A stretch of 64,000 bases of DNA, taken from the NCBI RefSeq assembly GCF_003324525.1, contig NZ_QGDC01000006.1, positions 1 through 64,000 of the forward strand, written 5' to 3'. The notes beneath the pieces were generated by a model, which saw nothing but the letters and a program-made list of their open reading frames with translations, searched no databases and was not told where the DNA came from. The position numbers and the translations under genes are program-made. Each line of letters begins with the position of its first letter. Within the stretch, counting starts at the first letter, position 1. Positions 54,026-63,631 of the stretch are shown here, piece by piece. The DNA comes from Mucilaginibacter hurinus. GTDB lineage: Bacteria; Bacteroidota; Bacteroidia; Sphingobacteriales; Sphingobacteriaceae.

Positions 54026-54042
54026 TTGGCACAACCCTTGTT
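54026..54042 (+). promoter_or_regulatory. Sigma-54-like promoter of dnaK
   Basis: TTGGCACAACCCTTGTT resembles the -24/-12 consensus (TGGCAC, five bases, TTGC). The -24 half is perfect. The -12 half has GT in place of GC. It lies 50 bases before the ATG, leaving room for a 40-base leader. The 342-base gap 53750-54091 holds no TAnnTTTG box close to the gene and nothing else recognised. Confidence 0.5.
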
Positions 54043-54091
54043 AAACAGCTATTGTAAACAATAAATAATCAGAAAAAACAATCTATATACA

Positions 54092-56002
54092 ATGTCTAAA
54101 ATAATTGGAATCGACTTAGGGACAACAAACTCGTGTGTGGCTGTAATGGAAGGTAATGAGCCTGTAGTTATTGCCAACAGTGAGGGTAAACGCACTACCC
54201 CATCAGTAGTTGCTTTTGTTGACAACGGTGAACGTAAAGTGGGTGATCCGGCGAAGCGCCAGGCAATCACCAATCCTACAAAAACCATATCGTCTATTAA
54301 GCGCTTTATGGGTAACCAGTTTAACGAGGTTACTAAAGAAACCGAGCGCGTACCTTATAAAGTAGTAGGTGAGAATAACACCCCGCGCGTTGTTATTGAC
54401 GACCGCAAGTATACTCCCCAGGAAATTTCAGCTATGACGCTTCAGAAAATGAAAAAGACTGCTGAGGATTTCTTAGGTCAGGAGGTGACTGAAGCTGTTA
54501 TTACTGTACCGGCTTATTTTAATGATGCGCAACGCCAGGCTACTAAGGAAGCTGGTGAAATAGCAGGCTTAAAGGTGCGCCGTATTATAAACGAGCCGAC
54601 TGCTGCTGCCCTTGCTTATGGATTAGATAAAGCGCACAAGGACATGAAAATTGCCGTATTTGACTGTGGTGGAGGTACGCATGACGTATCTATACTGGAG
54701 TTGGGCGATGGTGTTTTTGAAGTAAAATCAACTGATGGTGATACACACCTTGGCGGTGATGACTTTGACCAGGTAATTATTGATTGGCTGGCCGATGAGT
54801 TTAAAAGCGACGAGGGCGTTGATTTGCGTAAAGACCCAATGGCACTGCAACGTTTAAAAGAAGCGGCAGAGAAAGCTAAAATAGAGCTATCAAGCACAAC
54901 GCAAACTGAAATTAACTTACCTTACATCACAGCTGCTGATGGCATGCCTAAGCACCTGGTAAAAACGTTAACACGTGCTAAGTTTGAGCAATTGGCCGAC
55001 AGCCTGATCAAACGTACTATTGATCCTTGCAAAACTGCCTTAAAAAATGCAGGCTACAGTACTTCTGATATTGATGAAGTTATATTGGTAGGTGGTTCAA
55101 CCCGTATACCCGCTATACAGGATGCAGTTCAAAAATTCTTTGGTAAGGCGCCTTCAAAAGGTGTTAATCCTGATGAAGTGGTAGCGATAGGAGCTGCTAT
55201 ACAAGGCGGCGTGTTAACCGGCGAGGTTAAAGATGTATTGTTGCTTGACGTTACCCCGCTATCTTTGGGTATTGAAACCATGGGCGGTGTAATGACCAAA
55301 TTAATAGAGGCTAATACTACAATACCAACCAAGAAATCAGAAACTTTTTCAACCGCGTCTGATAACCAGCCGTCTGTTGAGATACACATTTTACAGGGCG
55401 AGCGTCCAATGGCACAGGCTAACCGTACCATAGGCCGTTTTCACCTGGATGGCATTCCGCCTGCACCACGCGGCGTACCACAAGTAGAAGTAACTTTTGA
55501 TATTGACGCTAATGGTATCCTGCATGTATCTGCAAAAGACAAAGCTACCGGTAAAGAGCAAAAAATACGTATTGAGGCTTCTTCAGGTTTAACTGATGAG
55601 GAAATCAAGAAGATGAAAGCTGACGCTGAAGCAAATGCAGAAGCTGATAAAGCGGCTAAAGAAGAAGTTGAAAAACTTAACGGCGCCGACGCTCTTATTT
55701 TCTCGACAGAGAAGCAGTTGAAAGAATATGGCGATAAAATCCCTGCTGATAAAAAAGCCGCTATTGAGGAAGGTTTAACGAAATTGAAGGCAGCTTATGC
55801 TTCAAAAAACCTTGCCGATATAGAAGTTGCACAAAATGAACTTAACACAGCATGGACTGCCGCATCTGAAGATATGTATAAGGCTACTGCCGAAGCAGGC
55901 CAACCCGGCGCTGATGCCGGAGCCGGTCAACAAGGTCCTGCCGACAGTTCAGATACCGTAACTGATGTTGACTATGAGGAAGTAAAAGACGACAAAAAAT
56001 AA
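54092..56002 (+). CDS. dnaK: Chaperone DnaK (Hsp70)
   Basis: DnaK is the ATP-driven Hsp70 chaperone for folding and heat-shock rescue. The 636-residue protein has the ATPase motifs [52 protein letters not shown] and the second phosphate loop [18 protein letters not shown], which carries Cys-Gly-Gly-Gly-Thr-His where E. coli has Leu-Gly-Gly-Gly-Thr-Phe. The peptide-binding part starts near [17 protein letters not shown]. It ends [13 protein letters not shown], close to the usual EEVKD end. No grpE or dnaJ lies beside it. Confidence 0.98.
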   Translation: MSKIIGIDLGTTNSCVAVMEGNEPVVIANSEGKRTTPSVVAFVDNGERKVGDPAKRQAITNPTKTISSIKRFMGNQFNEVTKETERVPYKVVGENNTPRVVIDDRKYTPQEISAMTLQKMKKTAEDFLGQEVTEAVITVPAYFNDAQRQATKEAGEIAGLKVRRIINEPTAAALAYGLDKAHKDMKIAVFDCGGGTHDVSILELGDGVFEVKSTDGDTHLGGDDFDQVIIDWLADEFKSDEGVDLRKDPMALQRLKEAAEKAKIELSSTTQTEINLPYITAADGMPKHLVKTLTRAKFEQLADSLIKRTIDPCKTALKNAGYSTSDIDEVILVGGSTRIPAIQDAVQKFFGKAPSKGVNPDEVVAIGAAIQGGVLTGEVKDVLLLDVTPLSLGIETMGGVMTKLIEANTTIPTKKSETFSTASDNQPSVEIHILQGERPMAQANRTIGRFHLDGIPPAPRGVPQVEVTFDIDANGILHVSAKDKATGKEQKIRIEASSGLTDEEIKKMKADAEANAEADKAAKEEVEKLNGADALIFSTEKQLKEYGDKIPADKKAAIEEGLTKLKAAYASKNLADIEVAQNELNTAWTAASEDMYKATAEAGQPGADAGAGQQGPADSSDTVTDVDYEEVKDDKK

Positions 56003-56024
56003 TAAGCAGTCGTTACATAAAAAA

Positions 56025-56061
56025 AACGCCCCGGCTTGAAAAAGTTGGGGCGTTCTTTTTT
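56025..56061 (+). terminator. Terminator of dnaK
   Basis: AACGCCCC (56025-56032) pairs with GGGGCGTT (56047-56054), followed by a T-rich run to 56061. Confidence 0.85.
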
Positions 56062-56201
56062 AGCTTAACCCAATTTAACTTCGTTGAATATTACATTTCA
56101 TATTAAAGAAAGCCTAATAACATTAAAGGCCTTTTAAGAGGAAGAGCAACGAAACAAATTCTTATACCTTCGTGAGTGAATAAGTTTAAACGGTCTCTGT
56201 T

Positions 56202-56753
56202 TTAGTTACCTACCATTAAAGGTGGCATATTCTCCAGATACTTAGCTAAATATTTGTCCCAGCTGGCCTGCTGTACCCGATTTTGCATGTGGTCAGTCTC
56301 CCTTTCGTACGCCTTATTCAATTTTTGGTATTTAGCATCGATGCGGTCAAATATTTGCCGCGCTACAATGTTATAATCCCTGCCAAAGCGGGTACGCCCA
56401 AACGTGCGGAGCACTTCCTGTTGTTGTAAATAGGCTATGGCATAATGCCCTTGTTCGTGCTTTAAAACTTCAGCCAGCATTTCCGGCGACTTAATACGGC
56501 TTTTGTCAAGCCACGACAGGTGCTTGTTCATCACCATTGAAACATTGAAATCGAGCCGGAAAATACCCCGCTCGCGCTTAACAGTGTAGTCGTAGCTGAT
56601 GCTGCAATTTGTGTATGCAACAGCGGCAAAATTCATTTTCCTGGGCGTGCCCTGAAAGTCTTCAGTAGTAAGTATTCTGTAAGTTTGGGCATACGAGGTA
56701 GTGGCGGCAAGCAGCAATAGTACTACTATCGCTCTAAGACATTTAAAAATCAT
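56202..56753 (-). CDS. DUF922 family putative secreted metallopeptidase
   Basis: The 183-residue protein has a signal peptide (MIFKCLRAIVVLLLLAATTS, cleavage after about SYAQ) and the zinc-type motif HEQGHYAIAY (HExxH) in EVLKHEQGH. DUF922 proteins are described as putative Zn-dependent proteases of the secreted type. It is probably periplasmic. It stands alone, and no partner or substrate can be proposed. Confidence 0.85.
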   Translation of the reverse strand: MIFKCLRAIVVLLLLAATTSYAQTYRILTTEDFQGTPRKMNFAAVAYTNCSISYDYTVKRERGIFRLDFNVSMVMNKHLSWLDKSRIKSPEMLAEVLKHEQGHYAIAYLQQQEVLRTFGRTRFGRDYNIVARQIFDRIDAKYQKLNKAYERETDHMQNRVQQASWDKYLAKYLENMPPLMVGN

Positions 56754-56981
56754 TGGGCACTTCTATTTGTTTTTTTGACCCAGGGGAGTTATAAAAGTTT
56801 AACGTTTATTTACAGTGCCCTATTTTACAGTCAAAAACCATACAAGCAACAATTAATTTTAACCCGACTATTATAACAAAACGTAGTTGTTGAAGCTGTT
56901 TGTAATATTATTTACGTGAAAATAATATTTATATAAGTATTGGTGTGTTATTTGTTTTGCTAACAACATTAACAAAAACCT

Positions 56982-57170
56982 ATGAATCAGAAACGTACTT
57001 TCGGAACCATACTAACTATACTGGGTATAGTAGGGTTAATTTACACAGGTGTAAGCGTAATACAAAAAAGTGGTGACGTAACAACAATGGTAGTGATCGG
57101 CGTAATAGCTATCATCTTCTTTTTTACTGGCATTAGTCTGGTGCGTAACACCAAGGACGAAGCTGCTTAA
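56982..57170 (+). CDS. Small two-span membrane protein (62 aa)
   Basis: The 62-residue protein begins MNQKRTFGTILTILGIVGLI and has two membrane segments (about 8-25 and 36-53, including VVIGVIAIIFFFTGISLV) and a charged end NTKDEAA. It is of a kind common in this family, often described only as a membrane protein. No function is known. Its TAA stop overlaps the stop of the convergent CapA-like gene by three bases. Confidence 0.75.
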   Translation: MNQKRTFGTILTILGIVGLIYTGVSVIQKSGDVTTMVVIGVIAIIFFFTGISLVRNTKDEAA

Positions 57171-58282
57171 TTAACAGGCGTTACCAGGCCGTTATCGTCA
57201 ATATGCAGACCCGACTGAGGGAAATCTGTTTCGGTCAAAAATTTCATTCGCTTTATAACCCTTTTGGTTGTATCGCGCTTCAAACCTCCGGGGTGAGTTT
57301 GTTGAGTGGCAATAATTTTCGCGCTTATAAACTCACCCTTTTTATTGACGTTTATTTTTAACAGCGGTGCAATTCCGCATAAGCCGGTTACGTTTATGCC
57401 ACGATAGGTGCAAAAGTTGCCCAGGCTGTATGCTATCAGCCGATTCTTATATCTTTCTACAGCCCTGGTAAGATGCGGGCCATGCCCGAGCACAAGGTCG
57501 GCACCGGCGTCAACAGCATTGTGTGCAAATGCATGCACGTCGCCGCGGTTCTCTCCGTTGTATGATTCGGTTTTAAAAGGCACGTGCTCAAACTCAGTGC
57601 CTTCACCTCCGCCATGGAATGAAACTATGACTATATCGGTTTGTTGTTTTAATTCGCCGATAATACGCGATGCGTTTTTGAGATCTAAAAAAGGCACGGT
57701 ATTACTATTAGGTGAGAAAGCGCTAAACCCGATTACGATATCTTTAACATTGATTATAGCAGTAGGATGGCTGCGGAGACCAGCGTATCTTATACCTGCC
57801 GAATCAAGCATCTTCATAGTACTTGCGCGCCCCGCGCCTGCAAAGTCACCAATATGATTGTTGGCGATACTAAGCAAGTCAAACCCCGCGTCTTTTAACA
57901 ACCACACGTATTTTTGGGGCATGCGGAACATGTACGCTTTGCTTTTTTGATGCAATTTATAATGTGCTGCTGCGCCGGTATCAAGCAATACGCCTTCCAA
58001 ATTTCCAAAGGTTAAGTCTGCGTTCTTTAAATCATCCATCACCGCGTTAAAACTACGTTTGCCGCCATCGGGTGGTAAGGTGCTTGCATTTGGGTACGAG
58101 GTGCCGAGCATGATATCACCAACGGCGGCAATAACGATAGAATCTTCTCTTAAAGATTTTACGGTTACAACTTGCGAAGCAAGGCTATCGGTGGCATCTT
58201 CATTTTTAGTCGTATTTCCGCCAGGCTGGCATGCACATAAAACCGCACATAATAGTCCTATAATTAATTTACTTACGCTCAT
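57167..58282 (-). CDS. CapA-family lipoprotein (poly-gamma-glutamate synthesis-type phosphoesterase fold)
   Basis: The 371-residue protein has a lipoprotein signal (MSVSKLIIGLLCAVLCAC) and a CapA domain of the metallophosphoesterase fold: VGDIMLGTS, FGNLEGVLLD, LLSIANNHIGDFAGAG, IVSFHGGGEGTEF and ADLVLGHGPHLTRAVE. In Bacillus CapA is part of poly-gamma-glutamate capsule synthesis. The other cap genes are absent here, so its role is open. It is transcribed with an acyltransferase gene nine bases upstream, suggesting work on a surface polymer. Confidence 0.88.
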   Translation of the reverse strand: MSVSKLIIGLLCAVLCACQPGGNTTKNEDATDSLASQVVTVKSLREDSIVIAAVGDIMLGTSYPNASTLPPDGGKRSFNAVMDDLKNADLTFGNLEGVLLDTGAAAHYKLHQKSKAYMFRMPQKYVWLLKDAGFDLLSIANNHIGDFAGAGRASTMKMLDSAGIRYAGLRSHPTAIINVKDIVIGFSAFSPNSNTVPFLDLKNASRIIGELKQQTDIVIVSFHGGGEGTEFEHVPFKTESYNGENRGDVHAFAHNAVDAGADLVLGHGPHLTRAVERYKNRLIAYSLGNFCTYRGINVTGLCGIAPLLKINVNKKGEFISAKIIATQQTHPGGLKRDTTKRVIKRMKFLTETDFPQSGLHIDDNGLVTPVN

Positions 58283-58291
58283 CAGGCTGTA

Positions 58292-59470
58292 TTATGTTTT
58301 ATGTTTTTGCAGGCGTTTACGCAGATAAGTTTGCATAGGCAGTTCAAAATGGCTGTAGCATAATAAACTTATAACAATCAATGCAACGAAAAACCCGGTA
58401 AGGGCATACGCAGTATTAAAAATGTCGTTATTTATTCCCAGCTTGTTAACAATATATATTAATACCAGCTGCAGCGGGAAATGCAATAAATAGGATGAGT
58501 AACTGATATGGCCTATAAAAGCAAACTTTTTACCTACCGGGCCTTTAGCGGTTTCAAGCAATACTATGAACAACAATAAAGCTGGTAAAATTAGCGCACG
58601 TACAAATAAATTAATACCCTTATTTATCCAGTATAGGTTTTGGATAGTTATACCCCGTGTTTTAAAATAACTTATTATGAAGCCTTCTAGAAAATGATAT
58701 TTAGCATTAAATATCATTAACATTACTAAAAGCATTGCCGCAATAGCGGCAATCCTGAGGTATAATACAAGCTTCCCATGCGTTATAATATGCAGATAAA
58801 AATGATATAACAAACCGCCTGCAAAAAATGCAAACACTCCGCGTCCTAGTGGCGAATAATAAGCCTGTATAACAATTCCGGCTAGCATCAGTAATGCCAC
58901 TACAAACTTCTTATTCAACCTAAAAAAGCATAGTAAAAAAAACAAAAGATATAAAAATATCTCAACGGAAATAGACCAGTTAGGCCCGTTAAACGACGGC
59001 TCTTTTTCAAAGCCCCAACTGTTAATTAAAAAGAGGTTTAATACGAAATGATAGCCGTCATTACAAAAATATACCAGGTAATGTCCCAGGTCTGAGTAAA
59101 TAGCCACTTGTAAAATCAGCACAAGCAACAGTGTAGCGAAGTGCAAAGGGTATAATCGCGAAAATCTTAAATTAAAAAAAGTACGGGGAGAAACTTTCCC
59201 TGCAACGATGTTTTGAGCATACAGAAAAAAGAATACAAACCCGGATATTAGGAAGAACAAATCTACTGCTACATCGCCCGCATTGTAGAATATGTAAAAA
59301 ACATCATAAAGAGGCTGATTGCTATGATCAAACGTTGCCAGGGCTTCTTTATCCGTTGTAAAGAATTTTTCCCAGTGATACATGACCACCGAAAGCGCGG
59401 CCAATCCGCGTAGGATATCTAAAAAGAAAAAATATTTAGGAAGCGCAGGCCCGGTCTTCGCGGTATTCAT
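58292..59470 (-). CDS. Acyltransferase 3 family membrane protein
   Basis: The 392-residue protein has about ten membrane segments and the N-terminal hallmarks of acyltransferase 3: LDILRGLAALSVVMYHWEKF and the catalytic-type His in that segment, then FLISGFVFFFLYA and FSRLYPLHFATLLL. GPNWSISVEIFLYLLFFLL is the later signature. Such proteins O-acetylate or acylate surface glycans. It lies nine bases upstream of the CapA-like gene on the same strand. The two probably form an operon. Confidence 0.92.
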   Translation of the reverse strand: MNTAKTGPALPKYFFFLDILRGLAALSVVMYHWEKFFTTDKEALATFDHSNQPLYDVFYIFYNAGDVAVDLFFLISGFVFFFLYAQNIVAGKVSPRTFFNLRFSRLYPLHFATLLLVLILQVAIYSDLGHYLVYFCNDGYHFVLNLFLINSWGFEKEPSFNGPNWSISVEIFLYLLFFLLCFFRLNKKFVVALLMLAGIVIQAYYSPLGRGVFAFFAGGLLYHFYLHIITHGKLVLYLRIAAIAAMLLVMLMIFNAKYHFLEGFIISYFKTRGITIQNLYWINKGINLFVRALILPALLLFIVLLETAKGPVGKKFAFIGHISYSSYLLHFPLQLVLIYIVNKLGINNDIFNTAYALTGFFVALIVISLLCYSHFELPMQTYLRKRLQKHKT

Positions 59471-59572
59471 TAATCAGGGTTCTCGGCGTCAAAATACTAA
59501 AAGCGGGTTTGAAAGCAAGAGGCAAAGTGGTAACCTTTTTAGCGAGAGTAAATACCGAAATATAGTACGGGA

Positions 59573-60145
59573 TTATTCTGAAACAACTTCGCCGCCATCT
59601 TCAAGCTGTTGCTGATATTCAGCCATTAAACGACCGCCTTTATAAAAGTAACGGTTATAGTAACCTTCTTCAAGATTTGAGATAGCTACCCCTTTGTTTG
59701 ATGCGTGGGCAAAACGGCCATTACCTAAATAAACACCTACGTGTGAAATACTGCGGCTGCGTATTTTAAAGAATACCAGGTCGCCCTCTTTCAATTCATC
59801 CTTACGCACAGGGCTAACCATGCTGAAAATATCGCGTGAGCTGCGTTTGATAGTAAGGTTAAAAACTTTAGCGTAAATCTCTTTGGTAAATCCTGAACAA
59901 TCAATGCCTCTGCGTGAGCTACCGCCAAAACGGTATGGTGTGCCCACCCATTCGTGCACAAATTCAAAAAGTTTTAAATTAGACGTAGCTGATAAAGCCA
60001 CACCCATTATTTGCGAGAGATACGTTTTGGCTAAACTTTCCTGGTCGTCACTATTATCAGTTGTGGCAGATGGTATGCTTTTTGTTTGAGCCTGAACGCT
60101 TGCCGCGCTGATAAGTAGGGCAATAGCAATAATAAAATTCCTCAT
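59573..60145 (-). CDS. NlpC/P60 family peptidoglycan hydrolase
   Basis: The 190-residue enzyme has a signal peptide (MRNFIIAIALLISAASVQAQ) and an NlpC/P60 domain: EWVGTPYRFGGSSRRGIDCS with the catalytic Cys in GIDCSGFTKEIY, the His in RSISHVGVYLGNGRFAHAS, and a further polar residue. It cleaves peptide crosslinks or stems of peptidoglycan in the periplasm (gamma-D-Glu-meso-DAP type is typical). The start is the family N-terminus. The gap to pdhA (60146-60402) is AT-rich with no clear element. Confidence 0.92.
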   Translation of the reverse strand: MRNFIIAIALLISAASVQAQTKSIPSATTDNSDDQESLAKTYLSQIMGVALSATSNLKLFEFVHEWVGTPYRFGGSSRRGIDCSGFTKEIYAKVFNLTIKRSSRDIFSMVSPVRKDELKEGDLVFFKIRSRSISHVGVYLGNGRFAHASNKGVAISNLEEGYYNRYFYKGGRLMAEYQQQLEDGGEVVSE

Positions 60146-60402
60146 TTAATCCTTTGTTTTGTTGCCTTAGGGGTTCAACAAATTGTTTATTAAACAGTAC
60201 AATGTGTCTATTGTTAGATACAAAGCTATTTAAACAATTCAATAATGCAAATTTAAACGTAACTTTTTTGAAAAAGTTGCAGGCAAGCGTTATCTAAACG
60301 GTTAGTAATTATTATAGTAACAATTGCAATGTATTTCCATAATTTAAAGGATATAATTAGATTTGCGGTTCCTATTTTAAAATTGGTTCTTTTAAATAAA
60401 AA

Positions 60403-61398
60403 ATGAGTTCAATCGAAATAACAAAAGACACGTACCTGATGTGGTACGAAGCGATGCAGCTGATGCGCAAGTTTGAGGAGAAATCAGGTCAGCTTTATGG
60501 TCAGCAAAAAATAAGGGGCTTTTGCCACTTATACATCGGTCAGGAAGCAGTTTTAGCCGGCGCGATGTCGGTGATACGGCATGAGGATAGTATGATAACT
60601 GCTTATCGCGACCATGCGCACGCTTTGGCTAAAGGCACTTCGCCTAATGCTGTAATGGCTGAACTTTATGGTAAAGCAACCGGGTGCTCAAAAGGCAAAG
60701 GCGGCTCTATGCATATGTTTGATAAAGAGAATCATTTTTACGGGGGCCACGGCATAGTAGGGGGCCAGATCCCACTGGGTGCAGGCGTAGCCTTTGCCGA
60801 AAAGTATAAAGGCACCGATAATGTTAATATTGCTTATATGGGTGATGGCGCGGTACGCCAGGGCGCTTTAAATGAAACCTTTAATATGGCAGCGTTATGG
60901 AAACTGCCTGTAATATTTGTTTGTGAAAACAATGGTTACGCTATGGGTACTTCAGTAGCGCGAACCACTATACAACCTGATATATATAAATTGGGCTTGC
61001 CATATGGCATCCCATCATCAGCTGTTGACGGTATGGATCCTGTTGCTGTACACAACGCTATGGACGAAGCAGTCCAACGTGCGCGAGCGGGCGAAGGACC
61101 GACCTTTTTAGAAATGCGTACTTACAGGTACAAAGGACACTCAATGTCTGATCCGCAGAAGTACCGTACTAAAGAAGAGCTGGAAAGTTATAAAGCTAAA
61201 GATCCGATAGAAGTAGTGAAGAAGGCTATCATTGAAAAAGGGTATGCCGATGAAAAATGGATTGAAGAAATAGACGCTAAGATTAAAGGGATTGTTGATG
61301 AGTCGGTTAAGTTTGCCGAAGAATCGCCATGGCCGGAAGCATCAGAGTTATATACTGATGTTTATGTGCAAAAAGATTATCCTTACATATTAGACTAA
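60403..61398 (+). CDS. pdhA: Pyruvate dehydrogenase E1 component, alpha subunit
   Basis: E1 alpha, with E1 beta, decarboxylates pyruvate using thiamine diphosphate. The 331-residue protein has LMRKFEEKSGQLYGQQKIRG, HLYIGQEAV, CSKGKGGSMHMFDKENHFYG, the TPP motif MGDGAVRQGALNETFNMA and ENNGYAMGTS, and the phosphorylation-loop-like RYKGHSMSDPQKYR. E1 beta is not next to it. The E2 gene follows 26 bases later, so E1 beta must be encoded elsewhere. Confidence 0.97.
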   Translation: MSSIEITKDTYLMWYEAMQLMRKFEEKSGQLYGQQKIRGFCHLYIGQEAVLAGAMSVIRHEDSMITAYRDHAHALAKGTSPNAVMAELYGKATGCSKGKGGSMHMFDKENHFYGGHGIVGGQIPLGAGVAFAEKYKGTDNVNIAYMGDGAVRQGALNETFNMAALWKLPVIFVCENNGYAMGTSVARTTIQPDIYKLGLPYGIPSSAVDGMDPVAVHNAMDEAVQRARAGEGPTFLEMRTYRYKGHSMSDPQKYRTKEELESYKAKDPIEVVKKAIIEKGYADEKWIEEIDAKIKGIVDESVKFAEESPWPEASELYTDVYVQKDYPYILD

Positions 61399-61424
61399 CC
61401 CCATTACATATATCTATAAAAAAT

Positions 61425-63110
61425 ATGGCTGAAGTAGTTAAAATGCCCAAAATGAGCGATACCATGACAGAAGGGGTATTGGCAAAATGGCATAAAAAAG
61501 TTGGCGACCAGGTAAAATCGGGCGATGTGTTGGCTGAAGTTGAAACTGATAAAGCCACAATGGATTTCGAATCATTCCAGGACGGCACGTTATTATATAT
61601 AGGCGTTGAAGAGGGTAAAGCGGTACCTGTTGATGCTGTTATAGCAGTTTTAGGTAAAGAGGGTGAAGATTACAAAGCTGCTTTAGAAGCCGACGGCGGA
61701 AGTGGTGAAAAGGTTGAGGATAAACCTGCTGAAGATAGAAAGCCGGCTGCGCCTGTTGAGGCAAAGGCGGACAAAAAAGAGGAAAAGAAAACTGAAGAAA
61801 AGCCTAAGGTTGATACATCAAGCATTCCTGCTGCGGTAATACGTATGCCGTTGCTTAGCGATACGATGACTGAGGGTGTTATCAATAAATGGAATTTTAA
61901 AGTAGGTGATAAAGTAAAATCTGATGACTCGCTGGCCGATGTGGAAACTGATAAAGCTACCATGGAAGTAGTGGGTTACGAGGAAGGTACTTTATTATAT
62001 ATAGGTGTTAAAGAGGGCGAAGCCGCTCCTGTAAATGGTATTATAGCTATTGTTGGTAAAGAAGGCACAGATGTAACCCCGTTATTAGATGCTGAGAACG
62101 GTGGTAGTAGTGATGCGCCCACTGCTGACAAAAACGAAGAGAAAGCTGAAGCCGCACCTGCTAACGAAGAAACAAAAGAAGCTCCTGAAGGCAAATCATC
62201 CCCGGCAGATGACAGCCGTGTAAAAGCATCGCCATTAGCACGTAAGATTGCCAAAGATAAAGGCATTAATCTTAACGATGTAAAAGGCACTGCCGAAGGT
62301 GGCCGTATTGTTAAAAAAGATATTGAAGGTTTCACGCCATCTACTAAAGAAGTACAGGAGGCTGCGAAAGCTGAAGAGAAGGCTTCTGCAGCACCGGCGA
62401 AAGCCTCAGTGCCAACCTTTGTTGGCGAAGAGAAATTTACAGAGAAACCGGTTACTCAAATGCGCAAGGTTATTGCTAAGCGTTTAAGTGAAAGCCTGTT
62501 TACTGCGCCGCATTTTTACGTAACCATGTCTATAGACATGGATGCCGCTATTGCAGCGCGCGCCAAAATGAATGATATAGCACCTGTTAAAATATCGTTT
62601 AATGATCTGGTGCTTAAAGCAACTGCAGTGGCTTTAAAACAGCATCCTGTAATAAACTCATCATGGCAGGGCGATAAAATACGCTTTAATGAGCATGTTA
62701 ACATTGGCGTAGCTGTAGCTGTTGATGAAGGTTTATTGGTGCCTGTAGTGCGTTTTGCCGATGGTAAATCATTAAGCCAGATTTCTGCAGAGGTAAAAGA
62801 TTTTGCTAAAAAGGCGAAAGATAAAAAGCTACAGCCATCTGACTGGGAAGGGTCAACCTTTACAATATCAAACCTTGGTATGTTTGGCGTAGACGAGTTT
62901 ACAGCTATCATTAATACACCAGACTCATGCATACTCGCTGTTAGCGGTATACAGGCTGTTCCGGTTGTTAAAAATGGCGCTGTTGTACCGGGTAATATCA
63001 TGAAAGTTACTTTGAGTGCAGATCACCGTACAGTTGACGGTGCCTCGGCGGCGGCGTTCCTGCAAACACTCAAATCACTGCTGGAAGAGCCGGTAAGGAT
63101 TTTAATATAA
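61425..63110 (+). CDS. pdhC: Pyruvate dehydrogenase E2 component (dihydrolipoamide acetyltransferase)
   Basis: E2 transfers the acetyl group to CoA and forms the core of the complex. The 561-residue protein has two lipoyl domains (lipoylated Lys in VETDKATMDFE near 46 and VETDKATMEVV near 180), joined by Ala/Glu/Lys-rich linkers, a peripheral subunit-binding domain (ASPLARKIAKDKGINLNDVK) and the C-terminal catalytic domain with the active-site HRTVDGA, and SADHRTVDGASAAAFLQTLK. It is cotranscribed with pdhA. Confidence 0.97.
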   Translation: MAEVVKMPKMSDTMTEGVLAKWHKKVGDQVKSGDVLAEVETDKATMDFESFQDGTLLYIGVEEGKAVPVDAVIAVLGKEGEDYKAALEADGGSGEKVEDKPAEDRKPAAPVEAKADKKEEKKTEEKPKVDTSSIPAAVIRMPLLSDTMTEGVINKWNFKVGDKVKSDDSLADVETDKATMEVVGYEEGTLLYIGVKEGEAAPVNGIIAIVGKEGTDVTPLLDAENGGSSDAPTADKNEEKAEAAPANEETKEAPEGKSSPADDSRVKASPLARKIAKDKGINLNDVKGTAEGGRIVKKDIEGFTPSTKEVQEAAKAEEKASAAPAKASVPTFVGEEKFTEKPVTQMRKVIAKRLSESLFTAPHFYVTMSIDMDAAIAARAKMNDIAPVKISFNDLVLKATAVALKQHPVINSSWQGDKIRFNEHVNIGVAVAVDEGLLVPVVRFADGKSLSQISAEVKDFAKKAKDKKLQPSDWEGSTFTISNLGMFGVDEFTAIINTPDSCILAVSGIQAVPVVKNGAVVPGNIMKVTLSADHRTVDGASAAAFLQTLKSLLEEPVRILI

Positions 63111-63138
63111 TCCGATAGAAAATAGATTTAAAATTATT

Positions 63139-63170
63139 AAAGCGATGGAGGCTACTCTATCGCTTTTTTA
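63139..63170 (+). terminator. Terminator after pdhC
   Basis: AAAGCGAT (63139-63146) pairs with ATCGCTTT (63159-63166) and a T-run follows, just past the pdhC stop. Confidence 0.8.
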
Positions 63171-63242
63171 TTATTGAGGTATTAAAATAATAATCCGAGT
63201 TTGCGCACATAACATTGGTGCCATTGTAACACAATAAAAAAA

Positions 63243-63272
63243 CAGGACGTGAAACCTCGCGTTCACGTCCTG
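63243..63272 (-). terminator. Minus-strand-oriented terminator with no gene in front
   Basis: CAGGACGTGAA (63243-63253) and TTCACGTCCTG (63262-63272) are perfect arms. The A-run at 63234-63242 is a U-run for a minus-strand transcript. No protein gene ends here on that strand, so the upstream transcript (63.27-63.9 kb) may be non-coding, or the hairpin is another repeat. Confidence 0.5.
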
Positions 63273-63542
63273 TACTAACCAATCTATTTATAAAAAACAA
63301 CCAACAATTTATAAGGAACATCAAAGGGGCATATTTTGATAAAGCCACTCTCTAACCTTTCCGTTAACCACTCAATTACTAACCTGCCTGTTCTAATAGT
63401 ATAAAGCTGGGTCGATAGTGTCATTAAACTCCTGTACAGTGGTAAGTATACAATACCTCTTATCAAAAATATTAAGTTAAAAGCCCGACGGGTTTAAGGC
63501 ATCGGTTTTTTTAAAAAAAGCAACAATTAGCGTCGACGTAAA

Positions 63543-63567
63543 GGAGAGAGAAATAACTTCTCTCTCC
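63543..63567. repeat. GGAGAGAGAA hairpin
   Basis: GGAGAGAGAA (63543-63552) and TTCTCTCTCC (63558-63567) are perfect arms around ATAAC. The style resembles the palindrome at 17276-17296. It starts the structured 63.5-63.8 kb region. Confidence 0.6.
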
Positions 63568-63631
63568 CCTCAACACTCATAATTTTGCGATAAGTTTAGG
63601 TATAGGTTTCTTAATAATTCACTTTAAATAA

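Noticed and set aside
63284..63466. 60-codon minus-strand frame near the window end
   Set aside because: There is no motif, the composition is unlike neighbouring genes, and it is in a repeat-rich spacer.
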